Notes under the pieces: model-generated
What the model saw: the letters and a program-made list of their open reading frames with translations, nothing else
What the model was told of the DNA's origin: nothing
The model's database searches: none
Shown: piece after piece, positions 1-5,942 of the stretch
Numbering within the stretch: position 1 is the first letter of the stretch
How the letters are laid out: each line of letters starts with the position of its first letter
Assembly (NCBI GenBank): GCA_015068175.1
Contig: SVLA01000122.1
Location: forward strand, 1-5,942
Length of the DNA stretch: 5,942 bases
Direction of reading: 5' to 3'
Source: Oscillospiraceae bacterium
Lineage (GTDB): Bacteria > Bacillota_A > Clostridia > Oscillospirales > Oscillospiraceae
Translations under genes and position numbers: made by a program

Positions 1-1
1 C

Positions 2-1348
2 CTGACCCCCACCGGCTATGGTGACTCCCCCTACCAGTCCTGCTCCACTTATGCCGGCAATCATTACATCATCGATCTGCCCCTGCTGGTGGAAATGGGT
101 CTGCTGAGATCCGAGGAGATCACGGCCATCGATTGGTGCAGCTGCTCCGAAAAGGTGGATTTCGGCACCCTTTACAACAACCGGATCCGGATCCTGCGGG
201 TGGCTTACAGCCGGTTCACCAACTGGGCCGCCCTGGATGCCTTCTGTGAGAAAAATGCAGCATGGCTGTGGGATTATGCCCTGTTCATGGCCCTGAAGGA
301 CCGCTTTAACGGCGCCGCCTGGTACAACTGGGAGGACGGCCTGAAGTTCCGCCGCCCCGAGGCCCTGGAGCACTACCGCCGGGAACTGGCTGAGGAGATC
401 CGGTTCTTCTGCTTTACCCAGTATCTGTTCTCCGGTCAGTGGAATGCCCTGCGGGATTACGCCCACGAGAACAACATCACCATCATCGGTGACGTGCCCA
501 TCTATGTGCCTTACGATTCGGCCGACGTGTGGACCGCCCCGGAATATTTCCAACTGGACGAGACCCTGACCCCCGCCGTGGTGGCCGGTGTCCCCCCGGA
601 TGCCTTCACCGCTGACGGTCAGCTCTGGGGCAATCCCCTGTACCGCTGGGACGAAATGGCCAAGGACGGCTATCAATGGTGGATGCGGCGGCTGGAAGCT
701 GCCGGCCGGCTGTATGATATGATCCGGATCGACCACTTCCGCGGCTTTGAAGCATACTGGGCTGTGCCCCACCATCACACCACCGCCCGCAACGGCTACT
801 GGGTGAAGGGTCCCGATATGGATTTCATCCGGGCCGTGAAAGAAAACCTGCCCCATCTGCGGTTTATTGCGGAGGATCTGGGTTTCCTGACCCAGGAAGT
901 GCTGGATCTGCGGGACAACTCCGGCTGGCCCGGCATGAAGGTCCTGGGTTTTGCTTTCGATTCCCGGGAGCCTTCCGAGTATCTGCCCCATACTTACCCC
1001 ACCAATTCCATCTGCTACACCGGCACCCATGACAACATGACCACCCGGCAGTGGTTTGAGACCGCCACCGAAGACGCGGTGGCCTACGCCCGGGAGTACA
1101 TGGCCCTGACCAAGGAAGAAGGCGATGTGTGGGGTACCATCCGTACCGCGGAGAGCAGCGTAGCGGATCTTTGCATCATCCTGGTGCAGGACCTGCTGAA
1201 TCTGGGCGGTGAGGCCCGGATGAACTTCCCCGGCACCCAGAGCTGCGCCAACTGGACCTGGCGGGCCGGCATGGAAGTGTATGACGAGGCCCTGGCGCAG
1301 CGGCTGTACCGGCTGACCAAGCTCTACGGCCGCCTGGGCGAAGAATGA
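2..1348 (+). CDS. malQ: 4-alpha-glucanotransferase (amylomaltase), 5'-truncated by window edge
   Basis: This is a cytoplasmic glycoside hydrolase family 77 enzyme that transfers alpha-1,4-glucan segments between maltodextrins and releases glucose. The open frame runs from base 2 without a start codon. The first visible residues (LTPTGYGDSPYQS) match the conserved N-terminal acceptor-site region, so roughly 50 residues and the true start lie upstream; 448 residues are visible, against about 500 in the family. Numbering from base 2, the GH77 blocks appear in order: GDVPIYV (D164), GVPPDAF (196-202), GQLWGNPLY, then IRIDHFRGF with the nucleophile Asp244 and Arg242, AEDLG with the acid/base Glu291, and GTHDN with the third catalytic carboxylate Asp344. 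All catalytic residues are intact. The gene ends in TGA and is followed after 30 nt by the glucan phosphorylase gene, the usual partner in maltodextrin and glycogen breakdown. An in-frame GTG at 89 is not the start, because conserved sequence continues upstream of it. Confidence 0.96.
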   Translation: MTPTGYGDSPYQSCSTYAGNHYIIDLPLLVEMGLLRSEEITAIDWCSCSEKVDFGTLYNNRIRILRVAYSRFTNWAALDAFCEKNAAWLWDYALFMALKDRFNGAAWYNWEDGLKFRRPEALEHYRRELAEEIRFFCFTQYLFSGQWNALRDYAHENNITIIGDVPIYVPYDSADVWTAPEYFQLDETLTPAVVAGVPPDAFTADGQLWGNPLYRWDEMAKDGYQWWMRRLEAAGRLYDMIRIDHFRGFEAYWAVPHHHTTARNGYWVKGPDMDFIRAVKENLPHLRFIAEDLGFLTQEVLDLRDNSGWPGMKVLGFAFDSREPSEYLPHTYPTNSICYTGTHDNMTTRQWFETATEDAVAYAREYMALTKEEGDVWGTIRTAESSVADLCIILVQDLLNLGGEARMNFPGTQSCANWTWRAGMEVYDEALAQRLYRLTKLYGRLGEE

Positions 1349-1378
1349 TCGCCCAAACATCGAGAATGGAGAAATAAC

Positions 1379-3712
1379 ATGAGCTATAATTGTCTGAATA
1401 TTGTGAAGTGGACGGAAGCGCAGCTGAAGTACACCTATGACGTTTCCCTGCGGGATGCCACCCCTCAGGAACTCCACGAGGCCCTGGGTCACGCTGTGAT
1501 GATGGCCATTTCCGATAACTGGAACCACTCCAAGCACACCCGGCTCCATCAGCGGAAGGCCTACTACATTTCCGCTGAGTATCTGATCGGCCGGCTGGTG
1601 TATTCCAACCTGTACAATCTGGGGATCCTGGGAGAGATGCGGAAGCTCTTCGCCGAACGGGGCGTGGATCTGGCCGTCCTGGAGGAGATCGAGGACGACG
1701 CGCTGGGCAACGGCGGTCTGGGCCGTCTGGCTGCCTGCTTCCTGGACAGCGCCGCCAGCACCAACATCCCCCTGTCCGGCTACGGTCTGCGGTATAAGTT
1801 CGGCCTCTTCAAGCAGAGTTTTGATGTCAACGGCAGCCAGGTGGAGAACGCGGACGATTGGTCCAAGTTCGGTGACCCCTGGTCTTACCGCCGGTATAAC
1901 CACACCGTAAAGGTGGAATTCCCCGACCACACCGTGCTGGCCGTTCCCTACGACGTGCCCATCATCGGTTACGGCACCAACAACATCAACACCCTGCGTC
2001 TGTGGCAGTGCGAAGCCGAGGAAGAACTGGACTTCAACGCCTTCAACGACCAAGATTATCTGCGGGCCCTGACCCAGAAGAACAAAGCCGAGGACATCAC
2101 CCGTGTGCTGTACCCCAACGACTCCACCTGGGAAGGAAAGCGCCTGCGGATCAAGCAGCAGTATGTGCTGTCCTCCGCTTCCCTGCAGGATATGATGCGG
2201 GTATACAAGAGCGCCCACGGCGACGATCTGAGCCATTTCGCCGACTACTACGCCGTGCAGCTCAACGACACCCACCCCGCCATGTCCATCCCCGAGCTGA
2301 TCCGTCTGCTGATGAAGGAAGGTATGGACTTCGACGCCGCATTCCGTGTGGCGCAGAAGACCTTCTCCTACACCAACCACACCGTTATGGGTGAGGCTCT
2401 GGAAAAGTGGCCCCTGGATCTGCTGCGGAGCGTGGTGCCTGAGATCGTGGACATCATCCTGCGGCTGGATGCCAAGCTCAAGAGCGAGCATCCCAACCTG
2501 TTCATCGTGAAGGACAACACCGCCCATATGGCCAATCTGTCCATCTATGTGGGCAGCTATATCAACGGCGTTGCCGAGATCCACAGCCAGATTTTGAAGG
2601 ATGACTGCTTTAAGGAGTGGTACTACGCCTATCCCGAGCGGTTCCAGAACAAGACCAACGGCGTGACCCCCCGGCGTTGGATGGGTTTGTGCAACCCCGA
2701 ACTGACCCAGATGATCAAATACCGCATCGGCGGCGACTTCATGACCGATCTGGATAAGCTGGCCCTGCTCAAGCCCATGATCGACGATGACATGGTCCGC
2801 CAGTTCAACGACATCAAGCGCGCCAAGAAGGAGCAGCTCTGCAAGGTCATCGCCGAGAAGGAAGGCGTACAGCTCAACCCCGACTTCATGTTTGATGTGC
2901 AGGTCAAGCGGCTCCACGAGTACAAGCGGCAGCTTTTGAATGCTCTGAGCATCGTGGACATCTACTTCCGCCTGAAGGATGGCAGCCTGACGGACTTCCA
3001 GCCCACCTGCTATATCTTCGGCGCCAAGTCCGCCCCCGGCTACGCCCGGGCCAAGGCCATTATCCGCTATATCAACCGCATCGCCCGGATGATCAACAAC
3101 GATCCCGACGTGGCCGATAAGCTGAAGGTGGTCTTCGTTCAGAACTACAACTGCTCCTACGCCGAGCATATCATCCCCGCCGCCGACGTTTCCGAGCAGA
3201 TCTCTCCTGCCGGCACCGAGGCTTCCGGCACCGGCAATATGAAGCTGATGCTCAACGGTGCCGTGACCCTGGGCACCCTGGACGGCGCCAATGTGGAGAT
3301 CGCCAAGGAGGCCGGCTTGGAGAACGAGTATATCTTCGGCGCCACCGTGGAGATCATCAACAACGCCAAAGCCACTTACAACCCCCGCTGGATCTACGAT
3401 CACAATCCCCGGCTCCATCGGGCCATCGACACCCTGGTGGACGGCACCGTGCCCAACGACGATGCCCAAAGAGAGCTGTATCACGCTCTGCTGGACGGTA
3501 CCCATTGGCACCAGGCGGACCACTACTTCCTGCTGATGGATTACGAGTCCTATCTGGAAGCCAAGCTGCGGGTGAACCGGGACTACGCCGACCGGATGGT
3601 CTTTGGCCGGAAGTGCCTGTGGAACATCGCCTCCGGCGCCAAGTTCTCCTCCGACCGTACCATCCGTCAGTACGCCGAAGAGATCTGGCACATCCAGCCC
3701 ACTCAATATTGA
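1379..3712 (+). CDS. glgP: alpha-glucan (glycogen/maltodextrin) phosphorylase
   Basis: This is a GT35-family, pyridoxal-phosphate-dependent phosphorylase that splits terminal alpha-1,4-glucosyl units with phosphate to give glucose-1-phosphate in the cytoplasm. The 777 residues run colinear with E. coli GlgP (815 residues) from AYYISAEYLIGR (61-72) to the C-terminal SSDRTIRQYAEEIWHI block; the main length difference is a shorter N-terminal extension. Blocks in order: GNGGLGRLAACFLDS (110-124), GYGLRYKFGLFKQ, LNDTHP (295-300), NGVTPRRW, KRLHEYKRQ (510-518, contacting phosphate and PLP in the family), and EASGTGNMKLMLN. The last fits the phosphorylase PLP-attachment signature, with Lys622 as the Schiff-base lysine. 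ATG 1379 is preceded by GGAGA at 1368-1372, 6 nt away. The 30-nt gap after malQ holds no terminator or promoter, so the two genes are probably co-transcribed. Sequence alone does not separate the glycogen (GlgP) from the maltodextrin (MalP) preference, so the symbol is a family-level choice. Confidence 0.96.
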   Translation: MSYNCLNIVKWTEAQLKYTYDVSLRDATPQELHEALGHAVMMAISDNWNHSKHTRLHQRKAYYISAEYLIGRLVYSNLYNLGILGEMRKLFAERGVDLAVLEEIEDDALGNGGLGRLAACFLDSAASTNIPLSGYGLRYKFGLFKQSFDVNGSQVENADDWSKFGDPWSYRRYNHTVKVEFPDHTVLAVPYDVPIIGYGTNNINTLRLWQCEAEEELDFNAFNDQDYLRALTQKNKAEDITRVLYPNDSTWEGKRLRIKQQYVLSSASLQDMMRVYKSAHGDDLSHFADYYAVQLNDTHPAMSIPELIRLLMKEGMDFDAAFRVAQKTFSYTNHTVMGEALEKWPLDLLRSVVPEIVDIILRLDAKLKSEHPNLFIVKDNTAHMANLSIYVGSYINGVAEIHSQILKDDCFKEWYYAYPERFQNKTNGVTPRRWMGLCNPELTQMIKYRIGGDFMTDLDKLALLKPMIDDDMVRQFNDIKRAKKEQLCKVIAEKEGVQLNPDFMFDVQVKRLHEYKRQLLNALSIVDIYFRLKDGSLTDFQPTCYIFGAKSAPGYARAKAIIRYINRIARMINNDPDVADKLKVVFVQNYNCSYAEHIIPAADVSEQISPAGTEASGTGNMKLMLNGAVTLGTLDGANVEIAKEAGLENEYIFGATVEIINNAKATYNPRWIYDHNPRLHRAIDTLVDGTVPNDDAQRELYHALLDGTHWHQADHYFLLMDYESYLEAKLRVNRDYADRMVFGRKCLWNIASGAKFSSDRTIRQYAEEIWHIQPTQY

Positions 3713-3720
3713 TCAACGCC

Positions 3721-3748
3721 GGCCGGCAAGGGTACGCCCTTGCCGGCC
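3721..3748 (+). terminator. GC-rich hairpin after glgP, probable terminator
   Basis: A perfect 12-bp inverted repeat (left arm GGCCGGCAAGGG at 3721-3732, right arm CCCTTGCCGGCC at 3737-3748) encloses a TACG tetraloop, starting 8 nt after the glgP stop. It sits where a terminator for the malQ-glgP operon should be and is very stable. The following sequence (ATTCCTTCCCCCC) is pyrimidine-rich but has no clear T-tract. It may therefore terminate weakly, act in both directions, or serve as an mRNA 3'-end stabiliser. The hairpin is seen directly; the function is inferred from position. Confidence 0.7.
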
Positions 3749-3762
3749 ATTCCTTCCCCCCG

Positions 3763-3793
3763 TGGAAATAATCAATTTTCGGTGTGGTATGAT
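3763..3793 (+). promoter_or_regulatory. probable promoter of the ADP-ribosylhydrolase gene
   Basis: TATGAT at 3788-3793 is preceded by TGG at 3785-3787, giving an extended -10 element (TGnTATGAT), 42 nt upstream of the ATG at 3836. The best -35 candidate is TGGAAA at 3763-3768, with a long 19-nt spacer and a weak match, so the extended -10 would carry recognition. Together with the upstream hairpin, this suggests the gene is transcribed separately from malQ-glgP. No operator-like repeat was seen around it. Confidence 0.55.
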
Positions 3794-3820
3794 AAGCGCA
3801 CAAAAAGAACACGCCAGCGA

Positions 3821-3828
3821 AAGGAAGG
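3821..3828 (+). promoter_or_regulatory. ribosome binding site that fixes the ADP-ribosylhydrolase start
   Basis: AAGGAAGG lies 7 nt before ATG 3836, ideal Shine-Dalgarno spacing. The conserved family N-terminus (YGAILGDIIGS) begins directly at this ATG. The frame is open further upstream to about 3740, but that stretch runs out of the terminator hairpin and across the promoter, so ATG 3836 is the real start. Confidence 0.85.
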
Positions 3829-3835
3829 ATGTTTT

Positions 3836-4639
3836 ATGTACGGAGCGATCCTGGGGGACATCATCGGCAGTCCCTACGAATTTGATATGGGTGACAAGAC
3901 CAAGGATTTTCCCCTCTTCTCCCCCAATTCCGCCTTCACCGACGACACGGTGATGACCATTGCGGTGGCGGAAGCATTTATGGATGGTCAAGGCGACGCG
4001 GAACAGATACGGTCACTGCTGATCGAGGCCATGCGGCGCTATGGGCGGCTGTTTCCCGATGCCGGTTACGGCGGTATGTTCCGCCGGTGGCTCACCAGTC
4101 CGGACCCCAAACCCTATTGGAGCTGCGGCAACGGTTCGGCTATGCGCGTTGCGGCGGTGGCCTGGCTTTTCAGCGATCTGGAAACCGTCCGGCGGATGGC
4201 CCGGCTGTCTGCGGAAGTGACCCACAATCACCCGGCGGGCATCAAGGGCGCGGAAGCCACGGCGGCGGTCATTTTTCTGGCCCGCACCGGCCACTCCAAA
4301 GCAGAGATCCGGGCCTATATCACGGAGCAGTTCGGCTATAACTTAAGCCGGACCTGCGATCAGATCCGGCCCACCTATTTTCATGTGGAAACCTGCCAGG
4401 AAACGGTGCCGGAAGCCATCACCGCCTTTTTGGAAGGCGAGACCTTCGAGGATGTGATCCGCACCGCCGTTTCTCTGGGCGGTGATTGCGACACCCTGAC
4501 CTGCATTGCCGGCGGCATGGCGGAGGCTTTTTACGGGGTCCCGGCAGCTCTGCAGGAAGAATGCCGCCGGCGGCTGCCGGGGTCTTTACGGGCGGTATTG
4601 GACCGTTTTGATGCCGCGCGCAGTACCGCTGCCCACTAA
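3836..4639 (+). CDS. ADP-ribosylglycohydrolase family protein (DraG/ARH-like)
   Basis: This is a 267-residue member of the all-helical, dimetal (Mg or Mn) ADP-ribosylglycohydrolase family, whose members remove ADP-ribose from modified proteins or related ADP-ribosyl compounds; the substrate here cannot be told. Visible signatures are the N-terminal GAILGDIIGSPYEF, the first metal-binding motif FTDDT (T35-D36-D37-T38), NGSAMR (Asn99 onward), THNHPAG (129-135), and the second metal-binding motif GGDCDT (D217, D219, T220). All expected metal ligands are present, so it should be active. The length is that of a single-domain enzyme with no fusion. It has no signal peptide and is probably cytoplasmic. 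The gene has its own promoter and a strong terminator, so it appears monocistronic. No ADP-ribosyltransferase, toxin or nitrogenase gene is in the window, so the DraG role in nitrogenase control is not supported, and a general or defensive de-ADP-ribosylation role is only a possibility. Confidence 0.92.
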   Translation: MYGAILGDIIGSPYEFDMGDKTKDFPLFSPNSAFTDDTVMTIAVAEAFMDGQGDAEQIRSLLIEAMRRYGRLFPDAGYGGMFRRWLTSPDPKPYWSCGNGSAMRVAAVAWLFSDLETVRRMARLSAEVTHNHPAGIKGAEATAAVIFLARTGHSKAEIRAYITEQFGYNLSRTCDQIRPTYFHVETCQETVPEAITAFLEGETFEDVIRTAVSLGGDCDTLTCIAGGMAEAFYGVPAALQEECRRRLPGSLRAVLDRFDAARSTAAH

Positions 4640-4644
4640 ACGGA

Positions 4645-4680
4645 AAACTCCGGGAGCCACGTCCCGGAGTTTAAGTTTTT
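4645..4680 (+). terminator. intrinsic terminator after the ADP-ribosylhydrolase gene
   Basis: A perfect 11-bp stem (AAACTCCGGGA at 4645-4655, TCCCGGAGTTT at 4662-4672) with a 6-nt loop starts 5 nt after the TAA stop. It is followed by AAGTTTTTCTT, which provides a T-run. This is a textbook Rho-independent terminator and separates this gene from the membrane-protein gene downstream. Confidence 0.9.
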
Positions 4681-4701
4681 CTTACGTTTTTCGACAAAGA
4701 A

Positions 4702-4729
4702 TGTACAAATCCGAAAACTCTGCTATAAT
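4702..4729 (+). promoter_or_regulatory. promoter of the membrane-protein gene (consensus extended -10)
   Basis: TATAAT at 4724-4729 is a perfect -10 hexamer preceded by TGC (4721-4723), forming an extended -10. TGTACA at 4702-4707 is a fair -35 candidate (4 of 6 matches) with a 16-nt spacer. A better-looking TCGACA at 4691-4696 is too far away (27 nt). The region is clearly more AT-rich than the flanking genes. It lies just after a strong terminator and 35 nt before the ATG, so a short leader is expected. Confidence 0.75.
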
Positions 4730-4764
4730 GCAAACAAAGAAATTTGATTTGAGGAGCACTCCCT

Positions 4765-5568
4765 ATGAAAGAGTTTTTCGGATTCGGCGGCTACCAACGG
4801 CCGGCCGAAGGTTATTTATCCTGGCAGCATTTGCTGTTCGTGACCGGTCTGATGGTCGTCATGGTGACCTGCGCCGCCATTCTGGGCCGCAGGAACCGCA
4901 GCAGCGACGATGGGACCAAGAATAAAGTTCTGATCTGGGCCGCCGTTCTGATCGACGGATTGGAGCTGTTTAAGATCGTTCTGCTGTGTTTCCGGTCGGA
5001 AGATCCCATGAACTGGCTATACAATCTGCCCCTTTTCCTTTGCAGCATTCAGCTCATCACCATTCCCCTGGCGGCTTTCGGCAAGGGCCGCATCCGGGAA
5101 GCCGCTTTGGATTTCGTTTGCATTTTCGGCATTTTGGGCGCGGTGCTGGGCACCTACGGCGCCGGCAACAACTATGGCTCCTATCCCGTGCTGTCTTTTG
5201 ACAATGTGGTCTCCGGCCTTACCCATAGCATTTCCGGTTTTGCATCGCTGTATATTATGATCAGCGGCATGACGGACATGCCCCGGCGGAACATCCCCAT
5301 CACGTTCGGGATCCTGCTGGGTTTCTGCGGCGCTGCATATCTGGCCAACATCCTGCTGGATTATAACTATATGTTCCTGATGGCCGGCGACGGCACGCCC
5401 TATGAGGTTCTCTACGCGCTGGTGGGCGGCAGTCCGGTGCTGTATCCCCTGGGTGTGGTGGCGCTGTTCCTGGTGTACATCTCCGGTTTCTATTTCGTTC
5501 GGAGCCGGCTGCAGCGGCCCAGCGCCGCAACGGCCGACGCACCCGCGCTCAGTCCTCTGCCCCAATAA
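4765..5568 (+). CDS. multi-pass membrane protein, YwaF/TMEM164-like family
   Basis: This is a 267-residue integral membrane protein. ATG 4765 follows GAGGAG (4751-4756) by 8 nt. Seven hydrophobic segments are visible at about residues 22-40, 55-76, 84-105, 113-131, 148-168, 177-198 and 218-245; positive residues follow the first segment (GRRNR) and the last (RSRLQR). The motifs LPLFLCSIQ (Cys93), YPVLSFDN with GLTHSISGF (His154), and LDYNYMFL (198-205) resemble the YwaF/TIGR02206 family, recalled from memory and not searched. That family is related to TMEM164, described as a Cys-dependent acyltransferase in animals. On that basis Cys93 and His154 are candidate active-site residues and a lipid-acyl function is possible, but this is inference. 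The tail after about 250 is Ala/Pro-rich and probably disordered. The gene appears monocistronic on its own promoter, and its last 20 nt overlap the convergent gene. If the family call is wrong, it remains an uncharacterised seven-helix membrane protein. Confidence 0.8.
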   Translation: MKEFFGFGGYQRPAEGYLSWQHLLFVTGLMVVMVTCAAILGRRNRSSDDGTKNKVLIWAAVLIDGLELFKIVLLCFRSEDPMNWLYNLPLFLCSIQLITIPLAAFGKGRIREAALDFVCIFGILGAVLGTYGAGNNYGSYPVLSFDNVVSGLTHSISGFASLYIMISGMTDMPRRNIPITFGILLGFCGAAYLANILLDYNYMFLMAGDGTPYEVLYALVGGSPVLYPLGVVALFLVYISGFYFVRSRLQRPSAATADAPALSPLPQ

Positions 5569-5942
5569 GTCTTTGCAGCAGCGCCGGATCGGCGCCGTGG
5601 TAGAGCTTGCCGTCCCAGCGCAGATTGGGCCCCTTGCCGCACAGACGCATGCAGGGCACATAGCGGATCGCAAAGGGCGTTTTGGCGGTTTTCCGCAGCC
5701 GCTCCGCCGTTTCCGCCAGGGTCCTGTGTTTGCCGCAATTGGGACCGGCGCACAGCTCCAGGCAATGGCCCCCGCCCAACCGCAGGCTGGGGATCCGGCG
5801 GATCAGGACATGGAGGACCGCCGGTTTCAGGCCGTAGGATTCCGCAATGCGCTCCACTGTCCAACCGGGGATACAGCCTTCTTCCTTCTGGATCTCCCGC
5901 AAAAGGCCAATGAGCATATTCTGATCGCCGGGGCGCCCTGGC
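5549..5942 (-). CDS. NuoE-like thioredoxin-fold [2Fe-2S] protein, 5'-truncated by window edge
   Basis: The minus-strand frame is open from the right edge of the window to a TGA at 5551-5549. The N-terminal part (LLREIQKEEGCIP, then a helical segment ending IPSLR) resembles the helical bundle of NuoE/HydC-type subunits, and the C-terminal part a thioredoxin-like [2Fe-2S] domain. Counting from the in-frame ATG at 5917, the ligands are Cys56-x4-Cys61 (CAGPNC) and Cys89-x3-Cys93 (CMRLC), the NuoE pattern. Such proteins pass electrons in NADH dehydrogenases, formate dehydrogenases or [FeFe] hydrogenases. The ATG at 5917 has no convincing ribosome binding site and the frame continues upstream, so the start probably lies outside the window and the 122 residues from that ATG are a minimum. 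The usual helix-end VxxFY-type motif is replaced by LIRRIPSLR and the gap between Cys pairs is short (27 residues), so it may be a stand-alone ferredoxin-like member rather than a complex subunit. Its partners lie upstream, out of view. Confidence 0.83.
   Translation of the reverse strand, partial: PGRPGDQNMLIGLLREIQKEEGCIPGWTVERIAESYGLKPAVLHVLIRRIPSLRLGGGHCLELCAGPNCGKHRTLAETAERLRKTAKTPFAIRYVPCMRLCGKGPNLRWDGKLYHGADPALLQRLIGAED

Noticed and set aside
181..196. Repeated GGATCC/CCGGATC motif within malQ
   Set aside because: It comes from the codons for the RIRIL stretch (CGG ATC CGG ATC CTG) and is explained by coding sequence.
2002..2394. Plus-strand 130-codon frame inside glgP
   Set aside because: It is a frame-shifted shadow of conserved phosphorylase sequence, with Arg/Pro/Ala-rich composition.
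3357..3812. Long antisense open frame (151 codons) across the glgP 3' end
   Set aside because: It lies opposite a strongly conserved gene, gives an Arg/Gly/Pro-rich low-complexity product typical of GC-rich antisense frames, and has no domain.
3740..3835. Possible upstream extension of the ADP-ribosylhydrolase to a start near 3740
   Set aside because: It begins inside the hairpin after glgP and covers the promoter, has no ribosome binding site, and adds residues not seen in the family; ATG 3836 has ideal signals.
4678..4702. Short inverted repeat TTCTT...AAGAA upstream of the membrane-protein promoter as a possible operator
   Set aside because: Only 5 bp of A/T-rich pairing around a long loop, overlapping the terminator T-run; not enough to call an operator.
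4643..4720. Direct repeat GAAAACTC at 4643-4650 and 4713-4720
   Set aside because: Eight bases in an AT-rich intergenic region; one copy is part of the terminator stem and the other lies in the promoter spacer, so chance is the simplest explanation.
5017..5673. Antisense open frame of 218 codons opposite the membrane-protein gene
   Set aside because: It overlaps almost the whole 3' half of the membrane-protein gene and part of the NuoE-like gene in another frame. The product is His/Gln/Ala-rich without motifs, and both overlapped frames have clear family signatures.

Overview
The window reads as an ordinary, gene-dense piece of chromosome from a GC-rich member of the Clostridia, probably an Oscillospiraceae-like gut Firmicute. 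This rests on the strong use of GC-ending codons (frequent CGG Arg, CTG Leu, CCC Pro), Gram-positive-style GGAGA, AAGGAAGG and GAGGAG ribosome binding sites, extended -10 promoters, and the families present. The taxonomic call is inference from style and content. There is no marker gene, and I see no mobile element, tRNA, rRNA, CRISPR array or long repeat.

Layout: (1) 2-1348 (+) is the 3' nine-tenths of a 4-alpha-glucanotransferase gene (malQ), cut by the window start. (2) 1379-3712 (+) is a complete alpha-glucan (glycogen/maltodextrin) phosphorylase gene, 30 nt downstream and almost certainly in the same operon. (3) A perfect GC-rich hairpin at 3721-3748 ends this operon. (4) 3836-4639 (+) is an ADP-ribosylglycohydrolase (DraG/ARH-type) gene with its own extended -10 promoter, followed by a strong intrinsic terminator at 4645-4680. 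(5) 4765-5568 (+) encodes a seven-helix membrane protein resembling the YwaF/TMEM164 family, again with its own promoter. (6) 5549-5942 (-) is a convergent gene for a NuoE-like thioredoxin-fold [2Fe-2S] protein that enters from the right edge and overlaps the membrane-protein gene tail to tail by 20 nt. No gene-free stretch exceeds about 125 nt.

How they work together: MalQ rearranges short maltodextrins into longer chains, and the phosphorylase releases glucose-1-phosphate from those chains, so the first two genes form a standard glycogen/maltodextrin breakdown unit. The other three look like separate single-gene units with no evident link to glucan metabolism. Nothing here amounts to a clear new system. 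The points most worth a second look are the divergent NuoE-like protein with a shortened spacing between its cysteine pairs, the YwaF/TMEM164-like protein with a conserved-looking Cys/His pair, and the stand-alone ADP-ribosylhydrolase with no visible transferase partner.
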